NCBI RefSeq assembly: GCF_026151205.1 | Contig: NC_087078.1 | Coordinates: 9,812,675-9,876,674, forward strand | DNA length: 64,000 bases | Direction: 5' to 3' | Origin: Bolinopsis microptera | Lineage: Eukaryota > Ctenophora > Tentaculata > Lobata > Bolinopsidae | Shown here: positions 53,188 through 64,000 of the stretch, piece after piece | Numbering within the stretch: position 1 is the first letter of the stretch | Layout: each line of letters opens with the position of its first letter | Made by a program: the position numbers and the translations under genes | The notes under the pieces: model-generated | What the model was told of the DNA's origin: nothing | What the model saw: the letters and a program-made list of their open reading frames with translations, nothing else | Databases searched by the model: none

Positions 53188-56100
53188 ACAAACTCGTCAA
53201 TGGTCGTCCGAAGGATACGGTGGTGGTGAGGGGACTGGCTGAGTCAAGTCAGGTGAACTGCCTGATAGACACTGGAAGCCAGGCCACACTGGTCAATTTT
53301 TCTCTGGTTAAGGACCTGATACTTGAAAGGAGTATCAGGAAGACAAACTGTGTGCTATCTTCCTTCACCAAGGAAAAGATCAGAACAGCAGGTCAGATTG
53401 ATCTCACACTGACTATCGTAGGTGCACGAGTATTGCACTCATGTATCGTAGTCTGTGAAGATATGGAATGCAACATACTTTTGGGTATGGACTTCATGTC
53501 AAGGAATGACATATCCATACATGCTGGATCCAACAAGATAACATCACCCTTTGGCTCCGCTCCCTTTCTCCATCCACCTACATCGATTAAGAGGAGGACC
53601 AAGGTGAGAGCTACATCCACCGTGATTGTTCCTCCTAACACCGTCATGTTCATAAGAGGTACGTTGGAGCAGCCTACAGAACAGACAACGGACAACAGGA
53701 GTTCTATCCTAAGCGGCTATTTGGAGCCATACGACAATTTGGCAGTTAATGACGGATTGTTCGCTACTGGAGCTTTGATGTATAGCGAGATGGGCGAAGT
53801 GCCTATTAGAGTGCTAAATCCTTCTGATGACCCTATTGTCGTATATGGAAGAAAACTGCTAGGATTTATGAAACCTACAGAGATTAAGAACGATCTCCGC
53901 AAAATCAAGGTGCAGCGAATTGCTGGCACCAATCTAAACACTCCTGACTCCAATCCTACTGTACCGGTAATAGAGTGGACCAAGGAACGACTATTCAAGG
54001 ATCTCCGACTGGGAGAAGTGAAAATCCCAGAACAGGACCAACAGAGATTGAAAGAAATAGTCTGGAAACGGAGAAAATGCTTCTCTACTCACGAATTTGA
54101 TCTAGGAACCTGCAATTTCTTTGAGGCTGAGATCAACTTGAAACAGGATGCCCGACCTCAGTATGTACCACCGATACCTACACCTTACAAGAGAAGAGAA
54201 GTCATGGAACACCACCTTCGAGGTATGGAGAAAGCTGGAATTATTGAAGAAACTAAGGAACACACTATGTGGAACAGCAGGGTATTCTTGGTGCCTAAAC
54301 CCAATCAAGAGGGACATTTCCGCTTCGTCGCTGATTTCAGAGCTCTGAACACTCATTGCATGCCAGACCAATACCAATTACCTAATATTAACCATGTTGT
54401 AGATCGCATTGGAGGCGCGAAATGGTATTCCACGTTTGATCTAAGTAAGAGTTTCTACCAGCTCAGATACAAAGACAGCTCCCGAATGCTCACTGCATTC
54501 ACGGCTAACCACAAACGTTACATCTTCAACAGAATGGTGATGGGACATCTTACATCATCTTCTCAGTTCTCAAAGATGATGGACCGTCTGTTAACCAATA
54601 TTCCCTTGGATCAGCTTTGCTACTTCTTGGATGACTTATGCCTGGCATCCAACAGCGTGAAAGAACACCTCGACCGACTAGAACTTGTCCTGGACAAGCT
54701 GCTTTCCTCGAATATGAAACTTATGCCAAAAAAATGCGAATTTTTAAAGCATGAGGTGAGGTTTGTGGGTTTAACTATTTCTCAAGACGGCATCAAGATA
54801 AACGCAGAACGAGTAAAGGCGGTCAAAGAGCTACCTCCACCACGATCCCTCAAGGAAGCCCAGCAGGTTATGGGATTTTTGTCTTATAATCGTAAGTTTG
54901 TAAGGAATTTCGCTGAACTGGCGAAACCCATATACAATCTTATCGACAAAAAGAAGAAGTTTTCCTGGACTCGGACGTGTCAGGAGGGCTTTGACGAGAT
55001 CAAAAGACGAATAGAAGAGGGAATTACATTGACAATCCCTCAGGTCGAGGATCCACACCAGAGCTACACAGTGACCATGGACGCTAGTCAAGATGGCTAT
55101 GGAGCTGAGTTATCACAGCTCCAGAACGGAGAGAGAAGAGTTATCGCCTACTTCTCAAAGAGAGTTCCTCAACACAAGAGACAGTGGTCTCAGTCCAAGC
55201 TTGAATTCGAGGCCATGGTGGAATCTATCGAGCACTGGGCTATCTATCTGAAGGGAACACAATTTCTGGTAAAAACAGACTGTCTCAGCCTGGTAGCTCT
55301 CGAAAAGTTATTTGCTAAATCCAACGCCACCATGGTCAGACGACTTAACAAGCTAGCTGACTACCGATTCCGTTTACAACATCTGCCTGGTGAGGAAAAC
55401 GAGGTTGCAGATTTCCTGAGCCGTTACATCCACAAGAAGAGGGAATGTAGCAGAGCCACCCAAACTGAAGCTAGGGATAGTTTTGTCCCTACTTTTACAG
55501 AAGAGAAGGTTGTGAACTGCAATCTCATCACATTAGACAGTGATATCAAGGCAACTGAACCTGACGATATCCCACTTATACCTCAGGACTTCTTCACGGA
55601 AGACAAAGTCTACCCAAACTCACAGGGCAACAGACATTTGAAGAACACTGCACTTACCGAGGTCGAATTAACCTCAGCCACGGAGAATAAGGTGTGCATC
55701 TGTAACTCACAGCAGATACCAGGTAACGAGCCAGAAGTTCATGCACAACTCAAGGTGAACATGGTGACAAAGAACAGCAGCATCACACAGCAACTGCACA
55801 TTCCCAGTTTAATTGATCTGAACAGGATCAAGCAGGCTCAGGAAGAGGATGTTGTCCTCACGGAAGTTAGAAAATGGGTTGTCAAGGGGGAGAGACCCAA
55901 AGACTTGCAGAAGCTGAGATTGCCTCCAGAACTGATCCGGTACTGGAAACAATTCACACTACTCACGGTAAAGAATGAAGTGTTGTGCAGGAAATTGATT
56001 ACCCACAACAAGCAGCATAACGAGATAGAGGTGGACAGATTTCTAGTTCTTGTTCCGGAAACACTAAGAGAGACAGTGTTAGACCTCCATCACAGTTCAT

Positions 56101-57539
56101 TAATTACCACACATCCCGGTATTGATGAAACATACCGTCAAATAGTACGTCAGTACTATTGGCCCAAAATGAAAGACGAAGTAGATCTTTTCATCAAGTC
56201 ATGTATCAAATGTGGGAGGGTGAAGCAGCCTGCTGCTTACCTGAAGGCCCCACTGAAGCACGTTATCGCACACGAGTTTAATGAGGCTCTGGTGATAGAC
56301 CACATAGTTCCCCAGTTGGAAGGTTCAACTGCCAGACGGAACAGATACATCTTAACTATGACTGACCTCTTTACGGGTTACACAGTTGCAGTGCCTTGTA
56401 AAACCCGCACGAGCGAAGAGACCATAAGAATCATCATGCATCATTGGATTCTTCGATTTGGAAATCCGAGAGAAATTATCGCGGACAACGATTCCTCCTT
56501 CACATCTGGAATTTTCAATGCAGTACTGGCGTTTTTTAACATTAAACCCACTCATGGTACGCCGTACAAGTGTTCGTCTACCGCTAAGGTTGAACGTTCA
56601 AACAAACGTATCAACAAGGCTCTTCGACTGACCTTGACAGGCAAACAGCTTAACGACTGGGATCTTTACCTCAACTATGTGTGTTTTGCACTTAATGGAC
56701 TACGATCTAGACACACTGGGGTATCCCCAAATCTCTTGGTATTCGGTAGGCGACTCAATACTCCACTTGATCTAACGATTGGAGGTAATCCTGTGGTGAT
56801 TGAACAGAAATCCAAACAACACGGCAAGGCGTACGAACTGTACCGCACGGTTAGAAACATAGTACAGAAGGCGAGAAGACACGCTGCCTTGGACTTCCAG
56901 TATGCTGACAACACTTACAACAAGAATTTACATGGTCCGTATCTGGATGAGGACGACTGGTGTTTCACGCTTATCAACTGCCCCAAACACAAGTTTGCTG
57001 AGAGATGGCAGGGACCCTACAGGATTTGTAAGAAAATCAGCGACCACCTTTATGTTGTTGAACTCGACAACGGTAAAGAAAAAGTAGTAAACATTTCTAA
57101 GCTAAAGAAATACGCTAAGAGCAAATTTTCGCCACAACTCAACAATACTGCCGAAAAGCTCCCTCCTGCTGGAGCTTCCTGTGAACCACAAGATATTCAG
57201 AGCCCTACACATGAAGAGACGGAGACACAATCGGGAACCATAGAGGTGGAGTTCCATCCGGTGAATTGCCGAGAAGAGGAAGCTGTAACACCCATCACTT
57301 CTAATCAATTCCCCGAATCAGAATTTGATCTAGCTGACTGGGAGATAGTTACACATGAAGATATCGTAGTGACACAAGATCACCAGGAAACACAAGGCAT
57401 TGAAGACACTACGACAGCCACACATCCACCTGAAGCGGATCCAACAGGCCCTGTAGAGGAGGACATGCGTTACCCACAACGATCTCGTATATCAAGGAAC
57501 CCTCTTCAGGTAATGTGGGGGAGCAAAAGCTACTTCTAA
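53082..57539 (+). CDS. pol: Pol polyprotein (protease, RT, RNase H, integrase)
   Basis: 1485-codon frame, expressed in practice from the frameshift at 53142. Residue positions are counted from 53082. Protease LIDTGSQATL (D-T-G at 63-65). RT at about 370-560, with FVADFRALN and the catalytic FLDD at 515-518. RNase H from about 665 (TMDASQDGYGAEL). Integrase zinc domain H1004/H1011/C1041/C1044. Catalytic core D1073, D1135 and E1171, with the last two separated by 35 residues. A GPY/F-type motif (WQGPYRI) lies near the C-terminus. All key residues are present, so the element could be active. Ends at the stop 57537-57539. Confidence 0.95.
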   Translation: MFPLPYSRPHRCQLFTKSFKPQQGRRLPEHRPGTVNKLVNGRPKDTVVVRGLAESSQVNCLIDTGSQATLVNFSLVKDLILERSIRKTNCVLSSFTKEKIRTAGQIDLTLTIVGARVLHSCIVVCEDMECNILLGMDFMSRNDISIHAGSNKITSPFGSAPFLHPPTSIKRRTKVRATSTVIVPPNTVMFIRGTLEQPTEQTTDNRSSILSGYLEPYDNLAVNDGLFATGALMYSEMGEVPIRVLNPSDDPIVVYGRKLLGFMKPTEIKNDLRKIKVQRIAGTNLNTPDSNPTVPVIEWTKERLFKDLRLGEVKIPEQDQQRLKEIVWKRRKCFSTHEFDLGTCNFFEAEINLKQDARPQYVPPIPTPYKRREVMEHHLRGMEKAGIIEETKEHTMWNSRVFLVPKPNQEGHFRFVADFRALNTHCMPDQYQLPNINHVVDRIGGAKWYSTFDLSKSFYQLRYKDSSRMLTAFTANHKRYIFNRMVMGHLTSSSQFSKMMDRLLTNIPLDQLCYFLDDLCLASNSVKEHLDRLELVLDKLLSSNMKLMPKKCEFLKHEVRFVGLTISQDGIKINAERVKAVKELPPPRSLKEAQQVMGFLSYNRKFVRNFAELAKPIYNLIDKKKKFSWTRTCQEGFDEIKRRIEEGITLTIPQVEDPHQSYTVTMDASQDGYGAELSQLQNGERRVIAYFSKRVPQHKRQWSQSKLEFEAMVESIEHWAIYLKGTQFLVKTDCLSLVALEKLFAKSNATMVRRLNKLADYRFRLQHLPGEENEVADFLSRYIHKKRECSRATQTEARDSFVPTFTEEKVVNCNLITLDSDIKATEPDDIPLIPQDFFTEDKVYPNSQGNRHLKNTALTEVELTSATENKVCICNSQQIPGNEPEVHAQLKVNMVTKNSSITQQLHIPSLIDLNRIKQAQEEDVVLTEVRKWVVKGERPKDLQKLRLPPELIRYWKQFTLLTVKNEVLCRKLITHNKQHNEIEVDRFLVLVPETLRETVLDLHHSSLITTHPGIDETYRQIVRQYYWPKMKDEVDLFIKSCIKCGRVKQPAAYLKAPLKHVIAHEFNEALVIDHIVPQLEGSTARRNRYILTMTDLFTGYTVAVPCKTRTSEETIRIIMHHWILRFGNPREIIADNDSSFTSGIFNAVLAFFNIKPTHGTPYKCSSTAKVERSNKRINKALRLTLTGKQLNDWDLYLNYVCFALNGLRSRHTGVSPNLLVFGRRLNTPLDLTIGGNPVVIEQKSKQHGKAYELYRTVRNIVQKARRHAALDFQYADNTYNKNLHGPYLDEDDWCFTLINCPKHKFAERWQGPYRICKKISDHLYVVELDNGKEKVVNISKLKKYAKSKFSPQLNNTAEKLPPAGASCEPQDIQSPTHEETETQSGTIEVEFHPVNCREEEAVTPITSNQFPESEFDLADWEIVTHEDIVVTQDHQETQGIEDTTTATHPPEADPTGPVEEDMRYPQRSRISRNPLQVMWGSKSYF
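53136..53177 (+). promoter_or_regulatory. -1 ribosomal frameshift signal between gag and pol
   Basis: The heptamer TTTAAAC (53136-53142) is in the gag frame as T TTA AAC. It is followed by a 7-nt spacer (53143-53149) and a stem of GGGCCGG (53150-53156) with CCGGCCC (53171-53177) around a 14-nt loop. A slip of -1 enters the pol frame, which is open from 53082. Slippery site, spacing and stem are all canonical. Confidence 0.85.
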
Positions 57540-57624
57540 CACAGTGGTTTTACTATGTCCTTGCCCTGGGGAAGCATGACGTTAAACTGCAAGCCCCAGT
57601 GATTTATACTTTCATTGGAACTGA

Positions 57625-57698
57625 CGGATCGTCAGATAACGAGGTGATCCTCTGGAAGACGGATCGTCAGGTAATGAGGTGATCCTCTGGAAGATGCA
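57625..57698 (+). repeat. 37-bp tandem duplication in the element's 3' untranslated region
   Basis: Two copies of gacggatcgtcagataacga plus ggtgatcctctggaa, with a few changes. Confidence 0.85.
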
Positions 57699-58225
57699 TC
57701 GAACTTCTTGTGGAGGAGGCTGATCCAGACCAACCGATTCAGTTGGTACAGCTATAACCTCGCTGAAACCTTTCCCATGGCAAGCTTTATATCCAACCAG
57801 AAGGAATGATCAGTTTTAAGTATTTTAAGGTGTGTAACAACCGTAATATTTTTGTATTTAGACTACAAAAGTTACTCACTTTTGGGGAGATGTGATACGC
57901 TAACATGCCACGACGGCTTAGGTACGAGGAACTGCCACGAGGGCAGGAAGATCATCGAGGAGCCAGAATTTTGAGATATTTTAACGGTATTGCAGATTTT
58001 TATTTAGTCATATGGTTTACAGACTCTTGTTTAAATTTGTTTTATTAGTACTGTTTGACTCCTGTTTATATTGTTTGTAGTGAGGGTTTTATCGTTGTGT
58101 ATAGATTTTCCGACTGAGTGCAGATACTCTATTTTAGTTTTCTACCTTATTTCAGTATATTCGTCCTGTGATTTTTTGTGTCAGCACTAAACATTTTAAA
58201 TTATATTTATACATATTTAGTTTTT

Positions 58226-58236
58226 AGAGGGTGAGA
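58226..58236 (+). other. Polypurine tract
   Basis: AGAGGGTGAGA lies directly before the 3' LTR, as expected for plus-strand priming. Confidence 0.65.
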
Positions 58237-58634
58237 TGTTGTACTCTCCTTTCACGAGTGTACACGTCATTTTAGACATATACTAGTTCTTCTTCCTAAT
58301 CCTTTGTGGTTATTGACCTTTTGTTATTTAACCTCATTACTCACGGTTAGCTAGCTGTTCCCTCCTCACTTTCCTTAATTAGGCTTATTTGTGACCTCTT
58401 TTGTTTACTCAACAGTTTGACATGTTGAGTTGTACCCTATTTAGTTGATATGAGTTTAAGATCTTATCACGTGACCAGCATACGTGTCACGTGAATAGGA
58501 GTATTTAGAGGCAGTCAGGGAGACTGTTGGGACTCTTTCTTTGGGACGGATTTCTTACTGTATTACTCTTGATACTTTTTATACCCCTATTTTAACCACG
58601 AGTTTCCTTTGTACCCCTTACACCCCTCACTTTA
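58237..58634 (+). repeat. 3' LTR
   Basis: 398 bp, same ends as the 5' LTR; about six substitutions relative to it. Confidence 0.93.
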
Positions 58635-59309
58635 AGTGTTGGTTTATTTTCAACTAAAAATCGGGCTTCTTTAATCTTTCTGTTGATGAGTGATGTTCCT
58701 CTATCTACGATTTGAAGTTTAAGCTTTGGGGGGCCTTTGTGCTGAGGGTGACTTTCCCTGTAGTGCTTTGCTAGTGGCTTATCTTCGTAAGATTTTGCTG
58801 TTGGATTTGCCGCACTACGGTAATGCTCGTCGAACCTGCACTTGATCGGTCATGTATTTAGTTGAAAATAAACCAACACTCAACGATAAAACAGAGTTAA
58901 ACAATCTAACACAGTTTTTAGTTGAGTGACGTGTAAATAGTAATATTCTCGTTTAATTCTTTTATCTCTTTTAATCTTTTATCTCCTGTATAACGTCACG
59001 CTATTCGTTAATTTTCAGATGAGCCCAATTTTGTCAGTTTTATGTTCATATTTGCTCCGATTTCGTTAAAAACTATTTACGGTTGATAACTATTTTACAG
59101 TTATATATTTTGTTTGAAATAAATTTCGTCGTCAAATTTTTAATGTGAATATTGATCGTTATAATTGAATTAATACTATTTCAGAATATGAGTATGACGT
59201 AGAAATGTCGATACGTTATTCAGCTATTTATTTCCATTAGAATTTGTCTTCACTGAGTCTATTCAGAAACAATCAGAAATTTGAATAAAAGAACTACCTT
59301 ATAGAACAG

Positions 59310-61266
59310 TTAACTCGTACAGTTCTAAACCGGTACAATTGCTTGATAGCAGTCAAAATTTATCGGATCTGATAATTATAATTAATTTGATAATTGATAT
59401 GTAAGCGGTCCACAGAAGCTGCGTACATATAGAACAAATAACGATAAGATTAACTATCTACGTGGCATAAACAAGTTGTTGAAAGAAAAAAAAAGAAGTA
59501 TTTTCGCACTTTAGTGTTAAAAGAAGAAGGATAAAGAAGTCTCTATGTTCACAAGTTCTCATCACCTGCCCCCAGCATTATAGTGGTTGCTAGGCACCCC
59601 TAATTGTACTACATCTACTTAGAGTTAACAATATCTACTTAGAGTTAACGGGAACTATAACAAACACCGAGAGTTCTTATTGTTGTCTTGTTGTTGTCTT
59701 AATGTTGTCTTAATGTTGCCTTAATGTTTGCTTTAATGTTGCCTAAATGTTGCCTTAATGTTGTCTTATAATTTTGTCTTATTGTGGTCTTAATGTTGTC
59801 TTATTGTGGTCTTAATGTTGTCTTATTGTGGTCTTAATGTTGTCTTATTGTGGTCTTAATGTTGTCTTATTGTTGCATCGGTGTTCGTTCAAGAGTCAAT
59901 ACTATTAACTTTAATTACAACAGCTTCACACTCTCCTGTGGCAACTGGGGATAGGTCCTCCAGAGCAGTACCTTGATAGGAGCGTCAGGACCTTGATAGG
60001 ATCGTCCTATTTGTCTTAATAATTAGTAACTCTTGGAAACGCTTGGTAACTCTTAGTAACTATAGTAACGCTTTGTAAAGCTTGGTAACTCTTGCTCGAA
60101 TATTACTGACTGACATAGTCATATGACGCACATTTCAAGAACTTTATGTAGGCAGTGCGCCATCGACAGTAAGACGCGCGCGCTGACCATTGAATGGTTT
60201 TTTAGCTCTTATTTCGGCCAGCACATTATTTTGGAAACAATCGAAAAGTTATAATACTTCCCATATAACAATTTTGTTGAAATTTGGTCAGCTTACGTAA
60301 ACACTTATGTTCTACTGAACCTAATTTAGTTTGAGCAATTTCGATGGTCAGAATTTGAGTTATCAAAGAATTTATACCTATTTTTTCATTTTTAGACCTC
60401 TTAATCAAGACCAATCTCTCCCAACTAAATTAGGTTCGGTGGTTAAGTATGATTGGAAGGTTCTGACAAATTTTCAGCATGATTCATGTTCAGGAACCGA
60501 AGATATGACAGAATAATATGACAAAAATCAACGAATTTCGTCAAATTACGCGACTTTTACAACTAATTTTGCTCCAAAAGCCGCGCACCATCAAATATGG
60601 CACCAAGGCGAAGCTCACTGATCATTCCAAAAAAGTATAAAAAATTTGATACTGTGAAAATTCTCACAGTCTCTAGAAAACAATGGTACAAAAATTTTGA
60701 AAATCCGAGCAAGTTTATTTTTATCGTGCACCCCCTACTTTATGCTTGATGTTTAGTTTTCTTCTCAAATTATAGAGTTTAACTTTATGCAAACGTCCTT
60801 GCGATGGAGTTCAGGGATATCAACCAGTAACCAAACTGATAACAAAAAGTAACTAATAATTACTAAACCGAAACGATCAGGCGTCTTAAAATGATATGTT
60901 GAGTTACTTTTATCATAACCACTTTCTATTCTGGATATCCCACATGCATTAATTCTAACGGTTATAACATTAATTCTCATTCATACAGTCATACAGTCAC
61001 TCTATTACTGTAATGATTGAATTGATTGTAAAATATTTGTCGACATGTAGCCGCATAACATTCATAACTTATATAGCACGACATTGCTGTGAATCATACG
61101 ATCTTATCATTTTCAGAAGTTGTATTGCACGCTATAATTCGTTTTCAGTTTCCTCCTTTTCATTGATCATAAAACTAAAAAGGCGGTAAGTCATGACGGA
61201 TATGATACGACGGACCACTCGGGTCACCCGTACCCAAGCGTCTCAACTTACGCCTTTTTGAGAATT
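59310..61266. other. Gene-free stretch with a 21-bp-type repeat
   Basis: Bases about 59690-59875 hold (TGTTGTCTTATTGTGGTCTTAA)n and simpler TGTTGTCTTAA units. Nothing coding recognised. Confidence 0.5.
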
Positions 61267-61274
61267 GTGTGCAC

Positions 61275-62066
61275 GGGGGTGATGCAACGTCAATTAATGT
61301 CAATTAATGTCAATTAATGTCAATTAATGTCAATGTCAGTTTTGCAAAATTTTGGAATACTGACATTAATTGACACGATATTTTTCGACCAGAGATTATG
61401 TAGTTCTACCATATTTTTAGCACTTTAGAACGTTTATATCATCAATTTATTCACTACTATCACATATGGAAATGTGAAATGTGAAAAAAATTCAGATCAT
61501 TAAACAATAAAACTAAAATAATACGGTTTTCCGAAATTTAATTTTCTTAAATGGGCGTGGCCATCCAAGGGCGTGGTTCTCAACATCATCAGAACTTAAA
61601 ACCCACATTAAACGAAATGCCTTCATGACATTTATATTTGAATAACGAATCTTAAACAGCTAACATTACTCCTTCATACTAAAAAAGCCGATTCTAGATA
61701 TTTTACCTGTATAAGAAACCAATAAAATATGGGCGTGGCCGGTGGGGACCGAAGATGGAAGAGTTGGAAGCTGAAATTTTGTTTGGTGGTCTTTGAACCT
61801 AAGGATCAACAGATAAGAACATACTCATAATTATTCAAGGACATTTTGTTTTTTTGAACCGGTCTAACTTACATAGACGTGAATATCTTGAATATTTATC
61901 GAATAATGATAATCTCAAATTTCAAGACAAATTAATGTCAATTAATGTCAATTAATGTCAATTAATGTCAATTAATGTCAATTAATGTCAATTAATGTCA
62001 ATTAATGTCAATGTCAGTTTGGGGTTTTTATGGAATACTGACATTAATTGACGTTGCATCACCCCC
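61275..62066. mobile_element. TIR element of the GGGGGTRATG family, 0.79 kb, with 8-bp TSD
   Basis: Ends GGGGGTGATGCAACGTCAAT and its exact reverse complement, flanked by exact 8-bp duplications GTGTGCAC (61267-61274 and 62067-62074). Subterminal (CAATTAATGT)n tracts lead into the hairpin TGTCAGTTTTG...ACTGACATTA at both ends. The interior has no ORF. Same family as 33146-35418. Confidence 0.85.
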
Positions 62067-62409
62067 GTGTGCACTGTGTATGTTAATGTTATGATATTAT
62101 GAACACACAGAGTTATCCTATGATAATGAGCGTTGACAGTGTCTCTAAATCTAGCTAATCGTTCTAAACGGTTCCACGATAATAGTTGAACTCTAAATTT
62201 ACTTAGTTTACTTTTAGAGTTTTAGTATAACATGAAGTACTTTTTGGTTATGGACCGTCTATTCAACGAATTTGTTGCATATTTACAAACGTTGCAGAAT
62301 ATAAACTTGAAGTGATAGTTACTGTGCACTTGAAGAGTCATGTATCAAGACCGACGAGATCGATAAAGCTGAATTTTTGATAGTTCCCGCTTGAGTTTGT
62401 ACTTAAATA

Positions 62410-63166
62410 CAGGGTGGGCCAAAAGTCAGTGTGCAAACGTTGGGTCTTATACCTCCGCCGTGTTTTATATTTGAGGGTTGTTGCTTTGCAGATGGTTTAC
62501 TGTACCTACTGGTTCGAGGATTCCGTCAGCAAAATTTGAAAATTCGAATATTTTAGACCACGCCCATTCAATATTAAAACACTTATATTGTACTCTAGAT
62601 GTCTAATTTTTTTCAGAGACAGTAGATTAATAAATGTTGCATATGATCTGAAAATATGAGGCAAAACGGATTAGAAATGACGAAGTTATCAATCATTTTC
62701 TGTATCTCGTTAACAAAATTAACTGGGTGATTATGTGACACCGCGACACGACACCTTAATTGGGCAGCCTTCATGATTCCCATAATGTTTAACGGGGAGG
62801 TTAACGGGGTCACCTAATCACGTGATTAGGTAAACCAATCACCTGATCACACGTAATGAATAACCTCGTTAAGGTTCATATCTCGGTCATCTGAGAAGCT
62901 AGAACCCTCATTTTTTCAGGGCAAACGTAATTTAAATGGCCAAACACAATTCAATAAAATTTGGCTCGATCCGACTATCCAAACTATCAAATAAATGCGA
63001 AAATGAACCTTCTTTTGAAAAAAATGAACACAAATATGTTTCGATTTGACAAATTTCTCGAACCAGTGTTGGTAGTAAGTCATACCAGAACAAATTATTT
63101 CAATTGGGCACTCAGTGACTGAGCTATTAAGGCCATCGTTTGCACACTGACTTTTGGCCCACCCTG
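62410..63166. mobile_element. Mariner/Tc1-like non-autonomous element
   Basis: Ends CAGGGTGGGCCAAAAGTCAG and reverse complement, about 31 bp in common, flanked by TA on both sides (62408-62409 and 63167-63168). The interior has only short frames (e.g. 62613-62813 minus) that I cannot assign to a transposase. Confidence 0.85.
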
Positions 63167-63168
63167 TA

Positions 63169-64000
63169 TATTATAAGAACAGTCGACGTTGTATTTAAGA
63201 AATTAAAGTTGTTCAAAATATGCCGTGAGTTGCAAATTATGTTTTGTGATTACATATTCGACAGGTAAGTTTAAGCTTTAAATATTTTCAAAGTCGCTGA
63301 CTGACTCATGGAACTCTTAAATTTTGCCAACTCTAAACCGCGTCCATACTTCAACCTGCTTTTAAAATATACTCTTAACTTACTACTTTTGTAATTTTAA
63401 TAGTAAAGACATCTAGTTGCAACTATGCTGAGAAAATTTGTCGATTAATATGTCAACAGTTATCTGTCCTCACATTGGATATTTTAATAAAATTATCTTC
63501 CAAATTTAATAAATACAGCTAAGTTACGTGTGCCAATGACGGTCTGACTGTCTGAGGCCCATGATATCCAGCTCGGCCTTTTATTCGCGAATAATGGTAT
63601 ATTTTACATCCCCAGACGGAACCCAGGCATATTTACCGCAGCTCATTGGCAAACAAAACTGTTGTTTTTTGTTGTAATATAGTTGGAGGCCAAACTGCTG
63701 CTTCGTGTCAGTTCGGCTGTTCTTTTTAGTACTAGTATCAACTACGGAGCTTTTGTTATCTTTTAACCAGTTGTATCACTCATTGATTAATCATTTATTA
63801 ATCACTTAATCACTCACAGTTTTATCAGTTGATTACTCAAAATGACAATTATATATACCATGATCATGAAGCACATAAGATATGATATGGTTGTTAATTT
63901 ATCAACACTTCTGTCCAGGAAGGATACCTAATGTTGTTGTGTGGTGTTAGTATTGCACTGATCATCTCCAGTACCTTACAGTCAGACTGCTCTGAAGATG
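63169..64000. other. Gene-free end of window
   Basis: AT-rich; no coding sequence, RNA gene or element recognised. Confidence 0.5.

Larger units (their letters stand above)
51424..58634 (+). mobile_element. Ty3/gypsy LTR retrotransposon, complete and young
   Basis: LTRs 51424-51821 and 58237-58634, both 398 bp, with about 6 differences by eye (roughly 98.5% identity). The target duplication is AGTG (51420-51423 and 58635-58638), verified against the uninterrupted foldback arm. Order: LTR, PBS, gag, pol (protease, RT, RNase H, integrase), PPT, LTR. This protein order defines Ty3/gypsy. No env-like ORF. gag and pol frames are both open. Confidence 0.95.
47355..59296. mobile_element. Outer foldback element, interrupted by two insertions
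   Basis: The left arm is 47355-47600 plus 51250-51423, continued past the LTR element by 58639-58658. The right arm, in reverse complement, is 58860-59296 and is uninterrupted. The loop is about 58659-58859. Removing both insertions leaves a foldback of roughly 1.1 kb with arms of about 440-460 bp. A 12-bp word CCTTATAGAACA lies directly outside the right arm (59297-59308) and 42 bp outside the left arm (47301-47312) and may be a target duplication with one frayed end. No transposase. Confidence 0.75.

Overview
This window is nuclear DNA from an invertebrate animal. The coding regions are spliced, with GT-AG introns and conserved metazoan proteins (NAA15, CCDC97, an APMAP-like beta-propeller, an FHA protein, an MFS transporter). 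There is a eukaryotic tRNA-Ile cluster, and the AT-rich DNA is crowded with minisatellites, MITEs and a Ty3/gypsy retrotransposon. The species cannot be fixed from sequence alone.

Layout. 0-5 kb: a small foldback element, then a Ly6/uPAR-type gene with an in-frame stop, then a hAT-like MITE. 6-13 kb: a minus-strand CCDC97-like gene (three exons found) whose introns hold a GA-rich satellite, a 23-bp minisatellite and a complete plus-strand MFS transporter. 13.9-16.6 kb: a tandemly duplicated gene of unknown family (two full copies and one remnant). 17.4-21 kb: a long (CT)n tract, then a fully resolvable FHA-domain gene (minus) with a probable divergent promoter. 21-23 kb: a mosaic of duplicated repeats carrying two MITE copies, each with an 8-bp target duplication and an unoccupied paralogous site nearby. 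23.7-44 kb: a minus-strand NAA15-like gene, with 15 exons covering the C-terminal two thirds. Its large introns contain four tRNA-Ile(AAT) genes, an intronless NERD-nuclease/SF1-helicase gene, a 2.3-kb TIR element with a perfect 660-bp tandem duplication, an intronless-CDS BTB gene, a LINE relic and an APMAP-like gene. 44-47 kb: minisatellites. 47.3-59.3 kb: a three-layer nest in which a foldback element is interrupted by a 3.6-kb palindromic element and by a young Ty3/gypsy element. 59.3-64 kb: gene-poor, with two more TIR elements.

Most notable. (1) Minisatellites repeatedly abut or incorporate splice sites. In NAA15 an array of about eight repeats carries copies of a real 3' splice site plus the first exon bases. 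(2) The Ty3/gypsy gag-pol junction shows a classical -1 frameshift signal: an in-frame TTTAAAC, a 7-nt spacer and a 7-bp GC stem. (3) An intact foldback arm gives the empty site for both insertions into its partner arm. (4) A NERD-helicase gene of prokaryotic-defence-like architecture sits inside a housekeeping-gene intron. (5) Two TIR-element families are supported by exact or near-exact 8-bp target duplications. All exon joins were made by eye from phase, splice sites and remembered family sequences; no alignment or transcript evidence was available.
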